A stretch of 48,355 bases of DNA from CAZJRB01 sp964547995 (GTDB lineage: Bacteria; Planctomycetota; Planctomycetia; Pirellulales; Thermoguttaceae), in the NCBI GenBank assembly GCA_964547995.1, contig CAZJRB010000051.1, positions 1 through 48,355 on the forward strand, read 5' to 3'. Position numbers and translations under genes: made by a program. The notes beneath the pieces are model-generated. The model saw only the letters and a list, made by a program, of their open reading frames with translations, was not told where the DNA came from and did not search any database. Of this stretch, positions 1-8,065 are shown piece by piece. Each line of letters starts with the position of its first letter. The stretch's first letter is position 1.

Positions 1-765
1 GTCGAACAGCGTGTCCGGCTCGGGGATCGTCACGTCGTCGTACTTGTTCAGCCACTTGGGGCCCGGCTGCCAGTTGCGGTGCGGCGCCTTGTGCTGATAC
101 ATGAGCATGAACGGCCGGTCCGGATCCCGCTTGTCTTTGAGCCACGCCAGCGCGAGGTCCGTAATGATGTTGGTCGTGTAGCCGGTGTGTTCGGTGCGCT
201 GGCCGTTTTTGATCATCGGCGGATTGTAGTAGGGCCCCTGGCCGATGAGGATTTCCGAGTAGTCGTAGCCCTGCGGCGTCATGTGGTGGCCCAGGTGCCA
301 CTTGCCGACGACGGCCGTCTGGTAGCCGGCCTTCTGGAGCAGTTTCGGAAAGGTCTGCTGCGTGCCGTCGAACCGGTCGCCGTTGCAGAAAAACCCGTTT
401 GCGTGGCTATACTTGCCCGTCTGGACTACCGCCCGGCACGGCCCGCAAATCGAATTGGTCACGAAGCAGTTGTCAAACCGCATCCCTTCCCGGGCGAGCC
501 GGTCCATGTTGGGCGTCTCGTTCAGCTTCAGCCCGTACGCGCTGACTTCCTGGTACGCGCTGATGGCCTGGTAGGCGTGGTCGTCGCAGTAGACGAACAG
601 GATATTCGGCCGCTTGTTCTTTTTGGCCGGTTTCTTCTCGGCCGCAAGCCCCCAGCGCCCGCCCGCAACGACCGCCGCGAGGAGCAAAATCCCCGCGGCG
701 CTCGGCCTCCATCGGCGGAAAATTCGTGACAGAGCCAGCGTACGCTTCCAGGGTGATCCAATCAT
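1..765 (-). CDS. Sulfatase, N-terminal part (runs off the window)
   Basis: Exported arylsulfatase-family hydrolase that removes sulfate esters, most likely from sulfated glycans. The visible 255 codons start with a positively charged, hydrophobic signal segment (residues about 1-42) ending in GLAAEKK. They then show RPNILFVYCDD with the paired metal-binding Asp at 61-62, and the CGPCR signature (107-111), whose first Cys would be converted to formylglycine. The ATG at 765 is preceded by AGGAG at a good spacing. The 3' end lies beyond base 1, so about half of a usual 450-550 aa sulfatase is visible. It is one of four sulfatases in the window but is separated from the other three and on the opposite strand. 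Substrate cannot be read from the sequence. Confidence 0.93.
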   Translation of the reverse strand, partial: MIGSPWKRTLALSRIFRRWRPSAAGILLLAAVVAGGRWGLAAEKKPAKKNKRPNILFVYCDDHAYQAISAYQEVSAYGLKLNETPNMDRLAREGMRFDNCFVTNSICGPCRAVVQTGKYSHANGFFCNGDRFDGTQQTFPKLLQKAGYQTAVVGKWHLGHHMTPQGYDYSEILIGQGPYYNPPMIKNGQRTEHTGYTTNIITDLALAWLKDKRDPDRPFMLMYQHKAPHRNWQPGPKWLNKYDDVTIPEPDTLFD

Positions 766-881
766 GGCGGTCTCCTGTGGAGGGTGTGGGGGGGATGCCG
801 GGTGGGCCTCTCAAGCCGGCTTTGAGTCTAGCAATTCCGCTGACGGAATGCAAGAAGGTGGCACCCACTCGCCGTGGGCCG

Positions 882-1024
882 CCGGGGTGCCACTGCCGGC
901 TTGCCCAGCAGTGTCTCTGCGGTGTACGTTCAGGCCCCCTCAAACTCAAGCGGCAATCCGTGCATGCCGGCCACAAGGACTCTCCCCGCTACCCCACTGC
1001 TGGACAAGCCAGCAGTGCCACCCG
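882..1024. repeat. REP-type doublet, stem CACTGCTGG / loop CTTG
   Basis: Two copies of a roughly 29-bp palindromic unit face each other (882-913 and 995-1024). Each has head GGGTG, a CACTGCYGG stem, a CTTG loop and the complementary stem, and the copies differ at about three bases. The doublet fills the gap between the partial sulfatase and the DUF4328 gene. The head and the CTTG loop recur in the other repeat families here. Confidence 0.75.
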
Positions 1025-1032
1025 CCGCGTGC

Positions 1033-2043
1033 TCACTTGGGTTTCGTAAACACGGCAATCGCTACGACGGAAGATATGAGGAACAGGATGGCAGGCAGTC
1101 CAACTGCGCCAGCGAATCCAAGCGTCTCATAAACATATATTGCCGGTGCCCAGTAGAGTCCGCCTCGCCCGGATTCCAAGGGGAAGAACCACACAAATGC
1201 CAGAATGGTTGTTGTAAGGAATACACCAGCAGAAAGGACCGACACGGCTCCTACCATACGATCCCACCTGCCTTCGCGTTTGACGATCGGTGCGCTGGAG
1301 TTTGACCGTCTCTGAGCTTTCGTGTCCGACTCAAACGTCGAATCCTGGTCCTTAATGCGTTTGGCGGCGGCTTCCTGTTTCCTGGTAATCCTGACAACAA
1401 GGATGCCGGTCAGTACCAAGGCTGCAATCCGTAATATGTTGGTGGGAAACACAATCAACATCCACACGAGAACTCGCAAACCCACTGGGCCGACCGGGAA
1501 GACCGAAATAAATCCAACAACGGACCAAGCTAGCACCGCTGACAACATGAAGAACCACCACGTTCCGACCAAAAGGGCGTCGCGATTCCGTCGAGTGTCA
1601 TCGGGTTCACTTCCCCGACAGATCTCATTCATGACGAGGCACGGCATATAGAAGTTGACGATCGGGATCAACCAACCGACGACGGTCGAGGATGGCTCGT
1701 AGACGAGCCCGCGGGAACCCAGTGACTTGAGGTTCCTGTGAGCGCTGTACATCCAGACCAATAAGCCCGCCATTGCGATCGCGCTTGCCGCTAGATTGAG
1801 GAACCCCCAACTCAGATAATGGGAGGCGATGCTGTCGGTCGCAAAGCTGATACTCTTGTTTCCGATGATGATCCGCCGGATCCCGTCAAACACCAACTTG
1901 TTCGAGTATGCAACAAGGGATTCGGTGACCAGAGTCAATCCGATGAATGGAAGAACCAGTGACGAGAGGCCTTGCAGCGACTCGAATCGCTGCGTCGGAT
2001 ACCGCACGCCTTTCCGCTTGGCTTTCGGCGTGCTTCTCCCCAC
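1033..2043 (-). CDS. DUF4328 family multi-pass membrane protein
   Basis: Integral membrane protein of unknown function. It has several hydrophobic segments and the DUF4328 signature: MYSAHRNLKSLG followed by GWLIPIVNFYMPCLVMNEI, the usual W-IPI-N-x-x-x-P-x-x-x-M-x-E-I core. The 336-aa length suits the family with an added N-terminal segment. A GTG start at 2043 is chosen because GGAG lies seven bases upstream. Two further hydrophobic segments follow a basic linker in the C-terminal third, making roughly six to seven passes in all. It stands alone between two repeat-filled gaps, so there is no operon context. Family assignment is firm; function is unknown. Confidence 0.85.
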   Translation of the reverse strand: MGRSTPKAKRKGVRYPTQRFESLQGLSSLVLPFIGLTLVTESLVAYSNKLVFDGIRRIIIGNKSISFATDSIASHYLSWGFLNLAASAIAMAGLLVWMYSAHRNLKSLGSRGLVYEPSSTVVGWLIPIVNFYMPCLVMNEICRGSEPDDTRRNRDALLVGTWWFFMLSAVLAWSVVGFISVFPVGPVGLRVLVWMLIVFPTNILRIAALVLTGILVVRITRKQEAAAKRIKDQDSTFESDTKAQRRSNSSAPIVKREGRWDRMVGAVSVLSAGVFLTTTILAFVWFFPLESGRGGLYWAPAIYVYETLGFAGAVGLPAILFLISSVVAIAVFTKPK

Positions 2044-2243
2044 AGCCGATCTCCATCAACTTGGTGACTGCATCATCGGAGGGCGAACGGTTGAAATCAC
2101 CCGTCCGGTATGACGGCCAGACGGCTTGCCTTACTGTTTATCGTACCCGATACCGGAGATTTTGAACAGGTTCTCCGTGTGCGGGATCGGCGTGTATTTC
2201 TTGGTTAGGCCAGGGGTCAGTCCATTCCACGCGGCGGCTCTTG

Positions 2244-2722
2244 CCGGGTGCCATGCCCACGCTTGCGTGGGCATGCAGAACACGCACAAAATTCGCATCG
2301 CGTTACCGCCCGCCACTCGCGGCGTTTGGCTCGTCCCCCCAAAAAGCCCCACACACATGCCCACGGCAAGCCGGGTGCCATGCCCACGCTTGTACGTGTT
2401 TAGCGTACTTGCAAAGCTATCAAACACAAGCACTTGTATGAATACCTGTGCTTGCACCACAATTTGTAGGATGGCCTGTGACAAACGCTCTTGAAGCAGT
2501 ATCGGTCGCCTGTGTACCGCCACAATCTGTTGAGCTGCAAGCACTGCATCCCACAACATGTTGGGCTTGCTAGCACGCTAAACACGCACCCACGCTTGCG
2601 TGGGCATGCAGAACACGCACAAAATTCGCATCGCGTTACCGCCCGCCACTCGCGGCGTTTGGCTCGTCCCCCCAAAAAAGCCCCACACACATGCCCGCGG
2701 CAAGCGTGGGCATGGCACCCCG
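2244..2722. repeat. Tandem repeat of about 127 bp bounded by GTGCCATGCCCACG palindromes
   Basis: Unit 1 (2244-2370) begins CCGGGTGCCATGCCCACG, contains the palindrome CCCACG-CTTG-CGTGGG, and ends CACGGCAAG. Unit 2 begins at 2371 with the same start, is interrupted at 2393, resumes at 2589, and runs to about 2704, ending in the inverse palindrome CGGCAAGCGTGGGCATGG (2698-2715). About 115 bp of the two units are almost identical (one A/G change and one extra A in an A-run). The same palindrome recurs at 4281-4314 and 17079-17157. Confidence 0.85.
2393..2588. mobile_element. Candidate MITE, 196 bp, with ~24-bp terminal inverted repeats and 10-bp target duplication
   Basis: The left end reads TACGTGTTTAGCGTACTTGC and the right end, reverse-complemented, reads TGCGTGTTTAGCGTGCTAGC, continuing with further matches. 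The element interrupts unit 2 of the tandem repeat. CCCACGCTTG stands on both sides (2383-2392 and 2589-2598) but only once in the uninterrupted unit 1, which is what a target-site duplication would leave. There is no transposase inside. A partial match to the terminus (GCGCTAAACACG) occurs near 13607. Confidence 0.65.
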
Positions 2723-2804
2723 GCATGACCCCCCCCAGCGGAGTGTGCCAGAAGCTGAGAGCAAACCAAATCTCGCGAAAAACGCCGCCCAAACCAATAG
2801 ACGA

Positions 2805-2827
2805 GAGGAGGTGGACCATGTTATAAT
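2805..2827 (+). promoter_or_regulatory. Strong Shine-Dalgarno plus M-L-stop minicistron overlapping a TATAAT box
   Basis: GAGGAGGTGG (2805-2814) stands five bases before ATG TTA TAA (2818-2826), a two-codon frame. TATAAT at 2822-2827 is a perfect -10 hexamer, but no good -35 is visible. It lies about 60 bp upstream of the PEP-CTERM gene, so the box may be that gene's promoter. The minicistron may be chance or a leader. Confidence 0.3.
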
Positions 2828-2886
2828 ATTTTTGCCGTTCTTCGGAATTTCGTTCGAGTTCAGGCCAAATGGGAAAAGTCGGTGCA

Positions 2887-3855
2887 ATGAACAACCGCGG
2901 GATTCTCTTTGCAGCCGTTTTGGCGTTGGTCTTCATCTCGACCCCGCCGGCACGCGCGGAGACGCTCGCCATTTGGAGTTTTCCCGATCAGGGCTTGCAG
3001 GGGAACGCTAGCACGGCCTTGGCCGCAACCACTGTGGATACCCATGCAACCGCCGGCTCCGTTGTCATTGGCAGCGCTTTCACCGAACTGTGGCAAAACG
3101 TCGGCGGTACGTATTATTCGTATTGTGACAGCACCGGAGTGCTCCCGCGCTACAACAACGGTAGCCTGGTCGACTCAACCGGCGACAGGAGTTGGTTTGT
3201 CGGCGATTTCTGGGGAGGGGGAGGGGAATGGTGGGATACTACTTCAACCGGTATAGAAGGCCATAATTTTACAAATGTTCAGAATACGGGCCCGCAAGGT
3301 TCTACGGGGTCCGGAACGGGTGCTTTGTATCTCGCTTCAAACCCGAGAAACATGTCCGACTTGGACGAAGCCATAAGCACGAATCAGTTCATTACGTTCT
3401 CCGTTACGGCCGACGGCGGGGCGGGATCGTCTTGGGTTATCGACACGTTTTCGTTCGACGCGGCCAGGGCCGGGGCCGGCTCCACAGACAACAACGAGAG
3501 AGGATGGAAACGTTGGGCTCTCCAGAGAAGTCTGGATGGATCGTCGTACGTGGACGTGTACACTGCTACGTCCGACATTAGTATGACCGGATCGTTTTTA
3601 AGCCTGACGACGGGGACTTTTAGCAGCCCCATTATCCTCAACGACGGGGAGACGGCGACGTTCCGTCTAGCGGGATACAACCCCGGCAGCAACAACAACA
3701 CGTTCCGCGCGATGGCCTTGGACGACCTCACCCTCGAAGGTACTTTCATAGTCCCCGAGCCCCCCGCCCTCCTCCTCGTCTCCGTCGCCCTGCTCGGACT
3801 CCTGCCGCTGGCCCGGTTCCGCCGGCGACGAAGCGAGTGCCGTGCCAAACGTTGA
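2887..3855 (+). CDS. PEP-CTERM sorting-domain exported protein
   Basis: Secreted protein of about 322 aa with a clean signal peptide (MNNRGILFAAVLALVFIS, cleavage near PARA-ET). The C-terminus carries the exosortase tail: VPEPPALLL, a hydrophobic stretch and then RFRRRR. Such tails are known to be recognised by an exosortase and lost on export. The central part is a beta-rich, Gly/Ser/Thr/Asn-rich region with no catalytic motif I can name; the spacing of aromatic and Asp residues suggests a jelly-roll-like adhesive domain, which is inference. The second in-frame ATG (2887) is chosen because it gives a normal signal peptide and has GGGAAAAG upstream; 2869 is the alternative. No exosortase gene is in the window. 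Confidence 0.85.
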   Translation: MNNRGILFAAVLALVFISTPPARAETLAIWSFPDQGLQGNASTALAATTVDTHATAGSVVIGSAFTELWQNVGGTYYSYCDSTGVLPRYNNGSLVDSTGDRSWFVGDFWGGGGEWWDTTSTGIEGHNFTNVQNTGPQGSTGSGTGALYLASNPRNMSDLDEAISTNQFITFSVTADGGAGSSWVIDTFSFDAARAGAGSTDNNERGWKRWALQRSLDGSSYVDVYTATSDISMTGSFLSLTTGTFSSPIILNDGETATFRLAGYNPGSNNNTFRAMALDDLTLEGTFIVPEPPALLLVSVALLGLLPLARFRRRRSECRAKR

Positions 3856-3860
3856 TTTTG

Positions 3861-3918
3861 GGATAGCCACGCTCGCCAGACCGTGGGAATCCCACCCTCC
3901 GCCGAGCGTGCCTACCCC
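3861..3918. repeat. REP doublet, GTAGCCACGCTCGCC family (diverged)
   Basis: Two facing copies (3861-3888 and 3891-3918) of a unit with a TAGSCACGCTCGSC core followed by the complementary half stem. They differ at about five positions. It lies 6 bp after the PEP-CTERM gene, so the foldback could also act as a 3' hairpin. The cleaner doublet of the same family is at 4511-4581. Confidence 0.6.
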
Positions 3919-4024
3919 AATTCTTGAGGTGGACGAAGCCTGGCGGGCCCCACATGCATTCCGGCCCCATGCATTCGCTCGACAAGAATGGGAAGTGATC
4001 GGCGAAACGGTTGCTTCCAGGGTG

Positions 4025-4276
4025 CTACCGCTTCCGCCGTCGTCCGAAGCCGATCAGGCCCAAAAGGCCGAGGGCGGCGAGGACAAATGTCGAGGGTTCG
4101 GGGACGACAACGGCAGTGATGACGGATTTGCCAGGTTGCGAAGTCGTGTCGAAATCCAACGTCAGGCCCGTATCCGCCACGATTGTCGCCCCGCCACCCG
4201 CGTAAGTGGCGTACGCCGCACTGCTGGTCACCGTGCCGCCGGAGTCCTCGACGATGAGTGTCCCGTCTGCGTACCA
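4025..4276 (-). pseudogene. C-terminal remnant of a PEP-CTERM protein, cut by a REP element
   Basis: The minus-strand frame ending at the TAG at 4025-4027 encodes YADGTLIVEDSGG, a Gly/Thr/Ala-rich stretch, and a complete PEP-CTERM tail: VVVPEPSTFVLAALGLLG then GFGRRRKR. Upstream of about 4276 the frame enters the palindrome ATGCCCACGGCAAGCGTGGG, so the signal peptide and the body are missing. The only Met available (4309) lies inside the repeat and would give a nonsense leader. It therefore reads as a gene truncated by repeat insertion or by recombination between repeats. The tail is not a copy of the one at 2887-3855. Confidence 0.75.
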
Positions 4277-4280
4277 CACA

Positions 4281-4314
4281 CATGCCCACGGCAAGCGTGG
4301 GCATGGCACCCCGG
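4281..4314. repeat. Single REP, CATGCCCACG family, at the truncation point
   Basis: The palindrome CATGCCCACGGCAAGCGTGG, followed by GCATGGCACCCCGG, is nearly identical to 2690-2722, including the preceding CCACACA. It marks exactly where the truncated PEP-CTERM frame loses homology to a normal protein. Confidence 0.8.
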
Positions 4315-4671
4315 CCCTTGCGGTAAAATCAATAATTTGTGCTGACCCCCTCTCCCCGCTGGCGAATTATTTCCCCGTTGTCCGGGGTGTTTGCCCTGGG
4401 GATTGGGCCGTTTTGGTTTCTTGGAGGTGCCGAAACGGAAGACCTCGGGTGGCACGGGTGGATTGCGCCCGTGTTGGCCGGGTTTCCCATGCGGTCGCGG
4501 TACGTCCGTGGTAGCTACGCGCGCCAGAGCGTGGGTGCGCTACGACAAAGCCGCTGCCCACGCTCTGGCGAGCGTGGCTACGGGCAAAGGGTCTTGCACA
4601 CGCCTCTGGCGCGTCGATAATGAAAGACTCTGCCCTGCCTGTGAAAACTGTGAACACGAAAGGACACAACC
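4310..4671. other. Intergenic gap with repeats and the leader of the PQQ gene
   Basis: From left to right it holds: an unstructured AT-richer patch (4320-4380); a decayed copy of the GGGTGCCACGGGCTG repeat (about 4447-4482); a clean GTAGC doublet (4511-4581); and about 90 bp of leader ending in AAAGGA seven bases before the ATG at 4672. No gene was found. Confidence 0.55.
4511..4581. repeat. REP doublet, GTAGC-CACGCTCGCCAGAGCGTGG family
   Basis: Two facing 25-bp copies (4511-4535 and 4557-4581) match at 23 positions and are separated by 21 bp. Each has a GTAG head and a palindrome with a GCCA loop. The GTAG-plus-hairpin layout is the form known for REP sequences mobilised by RAYT transposases. 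Confidence 0.8.
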
Positions 4672-7600
4672 ATGAAGAAACAGCAACGTTCGGCCGGTCT
4701 TTTGAACATGGGGCTTCTCGCGCTGGGGTGCTTGGTTGCCTGGGCGGGACCGCTCGCGGTCGCCGAGGGTCAAGACGGCCCCGCGGCGCTGGCCAAGCAA
4801 ATACTCGAAGCCACCGGAATCGACGGCGGGCTGATCGTCCATGTCGGCTGTGCGGACGGGAAGCTGACCGCCGCGTTGCGGGCGAACCCGCGTTGCGTCG
4901 TGCAAGGGCTCGACGCCGATCCGAAGAACGTCGAGAAGGCGCGCCGGCACCTGCAATCGCTGGGCATCTATGGAAGCGCAATGATCGACCAGCTCCGCGG
5001 CAAGCGGTTGCCCTACGTCGACGGCCTGGTGAACCTCGTCGTGTCGGAGGATCCGGGCGACCTGGAGCCGTCGGAAATCATGCGGGTGCTTTGCCCGGGC
5101 GGGGTGGCTTATGTCAAGCAAGGCGGCAAGTGGACGAAGACCGTCAAGCCGTGGCCCAACGAGATCGACGAGTGGACCCACTACCTGCACGGCTCGGACA
5201 ACAACGCGGTGGCGGCGGATAGCGTGGCGGGCGAGCCCCGGTCGTTGCAGTGGATTTCGGAGCCCCGTTTCGGCCGCAGCCACGAAGAGCTGGCCAGCGT
5301 CAGCGCGGCGGTGACGGCCGGGGGCCGGGTGTTCTTTATCGTCGACGAGGCGCCGTTTGCGTTCATCCGGTTTCTGGGCCAGTGGCGGCTGGTCGCCCGC
5401 GACGCCTTCAACGGCGCGCTGCTCTGGAAGCGGGAGATTCCCCAGTGGAACGACCACCTGCGGCATTTCCGCTCGGGCCCGGTGCAACTGCAGCGGCGGC
5501 TGGTCGCCGTCGGCGACCGGGTCTATGCCACGCTCGGTCTGGCGGCGCCGGTCACCGAGATCTGTGCCGCGACCGGAAAGACGCTGAAGACCTACCAAGG
5601 CACCGAGCACACCGAAGAGATCGTGGTCGACGGCGGCGTGCTGTTTCTCGTGGTCGGCACATCGGAAGGGGATCGCAAGGGCGGCGGGTTGTACGGACGC
5701 GGCGAGCCGAAGCCGACCGATTTTCGATACGTTACGGCCATCGACGCCGAATCGGGCCGCACGCTCTGGAAACACGACTTCGGCGACAAGGAGTACCTGT
5801 TGCCGCTGACGCTGGCCGCACGCGACGGCAGCGTCTATTACCAGAGCACCCAGGGCATGGCGCGGCTCGATGCGAAGACGGGCGAGACGGTCTGGAAGAC
5901 GCCGCGGGCCACCTTGGCAAAGCGGATGGGTTTCTCGGCCCCGACGCTGGTCGTGACCAAGGACGTCGTGCTGTGCGCCGACCGCGAGCCCTCGGCGGCG
6001 AAGCCCGAAACGGCGCCGTCGGCGGGCAAGGTCGCCTGGGGGGTTCACGGATGGAATGAGGGCGGATTCTCTCGCCTGGGGCCGAGCAAGCTTCGGGCCT
6101 ATGCGGTCAAGGACGGCAAGGAACTCTGGAGCGTCGCCTGCTCGGAGGGATACAACTCGCCGACCGACCTGTTCGTCGTCGACGGCGTGGCATGGGTCGG
6201 GTCGAATTTCCGGGGATACGACGTCGCGACCGGCGAGCTGGTCCGGGAGTTGCCGTGGAAGGGCGCCCGGGTGGCCATGCCCCATCACCGCTGCTACCGA
6301 AACAAGGCGACCGAGAAGTACATTCTGACGGGGCGTTCGGGGATCGAGGTTGTCGACATCAAGAAGGGCTGGATCGGCAACAACAGTTGGATTCGCGGGA
6401 CGTGCCAATACGGGATCATGCCGGCGAACGGGCTGATCTACGCCCCGCCCAGCGCGTGCGCGTGCTTCAACAAGGTGAAGACGCAGGGGTTCTGCGCCGC
6501 CGCCGCTGCCCGGGCGGACGACGGCGAGGCCGACCGCTCGCCGCTGGTCAAGGGGCCGGCGTTCGGCAAGAGCGCCAAGCAGAACGGAAAGCGCAAGGGC
6601 GGCGACTGGCCCATGTACCGCAGCGACAACGCCCGAAGCGGTTCGGTGGCGACCGACGTGCCGGACGACCTGGCGCAGAAATGGTCGGCCAAGATCGGCG
6701 GGCGCTTGACGCAGCCCGTTGTCGCTGGCGGCCGGGTCTACGTCGCCGCGATCGACTCGCATACGGTCTACGCACTGGGGGCCGGCGACGGCAAGCAACT
6801 GTGGAGCTTCATCGCCGGCGGCCGGATCGACAGCTCGCCGACCTGCTACCGCGGCACGATCCTGTTCGGCGCCGCCGACGGCTGGGTTTACTGTCTGCGG
6901 GCCGACGACGGGCAACTGGTGTGGCAGTTTCAGGCCGCCCCGAAGACGCGGCTGGTCGGGGCCTTCGACCAGCTTTCGTCGATGTGGCCCGTCCACGGCT
7001 CCGTGCTGATCCAGGACGACACCCTTTACGTCGTCGCCGGGCGCAACAGCTATCTCGACGGCGGGCTGGTGCTCTACCGGATCGATCCGGCGACCGGCGA
7101 GGAACTCTCGCAAACGACGATCTACCATCTCGATCCGAAGACCGGGCGCCAGATCGGCCGCGAACCGGGTGGCTTCGACATGGAAGGCGTCCGCTCCGAT
7201 CTGCTTTCGGGCGACGGCCGTTCGATCTTTCTGAAGCACATGCGGTTCGACCCGGACGGCCAGCCGATGTCGGAAACGAAGCCGCACCTGTTCTCGATCG
7301 ACGGCTTCCTCGGCGAGGAGTGGTTTGTGCGTTCGTACTGGATCTTCGGGACCAACGTCTCGGCCGGCTGGAGCGGCTGGGCCAAGGCTGCCGCCAGCGC
7401 CCCGGCCGGGCGTATCCTGGCCATGGACGACGGGGCCATTTTCGGCTACGGGCGAACCCGCGTTGCCGGCGGGCCGACCGGGCACAAGATGGATGCCTAT
7501 CATCTCTGGCGGCGCGACCGAACGGCGGCCCCGACCGCCAAGCCGCCGCAACCAAAGCCGGTGCCAAAGAAACCGGCGGAACCGGGAAAGAAGACGAAGC

Positions 7601-7947
7601 GCCGAAGGCCGGCGGGGCCCCGCCTCGCCGCGCCCGTCTGGTCGGACCCGGAATCGCTGATCGTCCGGGCGATGGTGCTGACGCCGGAGACGCTGCTGGT
7701 GGCCGGTCCGCCCGACCTCGGGAAGAAGTCGTCCGGGCTGCTGGCGTTCGACAACGCGGACGAGGCCCTGGCGGGATTTCTCGGCCAGCGCGGCGTGCAA
7801 CTGCGCCTCATTTCGACCAAAGACGGCAAGAAACGGGCCGAGTATCCCCTGAAGTCAATGCCCGTTTTCGACGGCATGTCGGCAGCCGGCGGCCAGGCGT
7901 TTATCGCCCAGAAGGACGGCACGGTGGTCTGTTGGGGCAAGAAATAG
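4672..7947 (+). CDS. Secreted methyltransferase-fold / PQQ-type beta-propeller fusion
   Basis: A 1091-aa exported protein. Residues 1-32 form a signal peptide. Residues about 50-150 read as a Rossmann methyltransferase-like domain: LIVHVGCADGKLTAAL (motif I), VQGLDADPKNVEKARRHL (acidic loop), and LCPGGVAYVKQGG (post-motif). Then come two blocks of PQQ-like propeller repeats (about 185-610 and 640-960), with repeated strands such as DAFNGALLWKREIP, DAESGRTLWKHDFG, DGKELWSVACS, GDGKQLWSFIAGG and DDGQLVWQF. Between repeats there are Lys/Pro-rich linkers (for example PPQPKPVPKKP). No Cys ligands or catalytic residues of alcohol dehydrogenases are evident, so a scaffold or binding role is as likely as catalysis. 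SAM is not normally available outside the cytoplasm, so the first domain may be vestigial. The start is supported by AAAGGA. The gene is single, with no operon partner. Confidence 0.85.
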   Translation: MKKQQRSAGLLNMGLLALGCLVAWAGPLAVAEGQDGPAALAKQILEATGIDGGLIVHVGCADGKLTAALRANPRCVVQGLDADPKNVEKARRHLQSLGIYGSAMIDQLRGKRLPYVDGLVNLVVSEDPGDLEPSEIMRVLCPGGVAYVKQGGKWTKTVKPWPNEIDEWTHYLHGSDNNAVAADSVAGEPRSLQWISEPRFGRSHEELASVSAAVTAGGRVFFIVDEAPFAFIRFLGQWRLVARDAFNGALLWKREIPQWNDHLRHFRSGPVQLQRRLVAVGDRVYATLGLAAPVTEICAATGKTLKTYQGTEHTEEIVVDGGVLFLVVGTSEGDRKGGGLYGRGEPKPTDFRYVTAIDAESGRTLWKHDFGDKEYLLPLTLAARDGSVYYQSTQGMARLDAKTGETVWKTPRATLAKRMGFSAPTLVVTKDVVLCADREPSAAKPETAPSAGKVAWGVHGWNEGGFSRLGPSKLRAYAVKDGKELWSVACSEGYNSPTDLFVVDGVAWVGSNFRGYDVATGELVRELPWKGARVAMPHHRCYRNKATEKYILTGRSGIEVVDIKKGWIGNNSWIRGTCQYGIMPANGLIYAPPSACACFNKVKTQGFCAAAAARADDGEADRSPLVKGPAFGKSAKQNGKRKGGDWPMYRSDNARSGSVATDVPDDLAQKWSAKIGGRLTQPVVAGGRVYVAAIDSHTVYALGAGDGKQLWSFIAGGRIDSSPTCYRGTILFGAADGWVYCLRADDGQLVWQFQAAPKTRLVGAFDQLSSMWPVHGSVLIQDDTLYVVAGRNSYLDGGLVLYRIDPATGEELSQTTIYHLDPKTGRQIGREPGGFDMEGVRSDLLSGDGRSIFLKHMRFDPDGQPMSETKPHLFSIDGFLGEEWFVRSYWIFGTNVSAGWSGWAKAAASAPAGRILAMDDGAIFGYGRTRVAGGPTGHKMDAYHLWRRDRTAAPTAKPPQPKPVPKKPAEPGKKTKRRRPAGPRLAAPVWSDPESLIVRAMVLTPETLLVAGPPDLGKKSSGLLAFDNADEALAGFLGQRGVQLRLISTKDGKKRAEYPLKSMPVFDGMSAAGGQAFIAQKDGTVVCWGKK

Positions 7948-7989
7948 CGGGCTGCGCGAACATAGACGGTTGCCGGCCTCGCGGTTTCG

Positions 7990-8050
7990 CCGGGTGCCAC
8001 GGGCTGCTTGCCGGGTGCCACGGGCTGCTTGTCAGCCCGTGTGGTGCCGG
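7990..8050 (+). repeat. REP array upstream of the transposase (GGGTGCCACGGGCTGCTTG)
   Basis: Two direct 21-bp copies (7990-8010, 8011-8031) of CCGGGTGCCACGGGCTGCTT(G) are followed by the complementary arm TCAGCCCGTGTGGTGCCGG (8032-8050), so the second copy folds into a full hairpin with a CTTG loop. It ends 15 bp before the RAYT start codon. The downstream array is in the opposite orientation. Confidence 0.85.
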
Positions 8051-8065
8051 GGTAGACTATCGGTC

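Larger units (their letters stand above)
2044..2886. other. 843-bp non-coding, repeat-filled gap
   Basis: No convincing gene was found here. The middle is a two-unit tandem repeat (2244-2704) interrupted by a small insertion (2393-2588). The rest (2044-2243, 2723-2804) shows no clear structure. Near the right edge is a strong ribosome-binding site followed by a two-codon frame and a TATAAT box, described separately. Short open frames here are mirror readings of the palindromes. Confidence 0.6.

Noticed and set aside
2131..2972. Small proteins within the repeat block with motifs such as MPGCHAHAC
   Set aside because: These are translations of the CATGCCCACG palindrome and recur wherever it occurs; no independent support.
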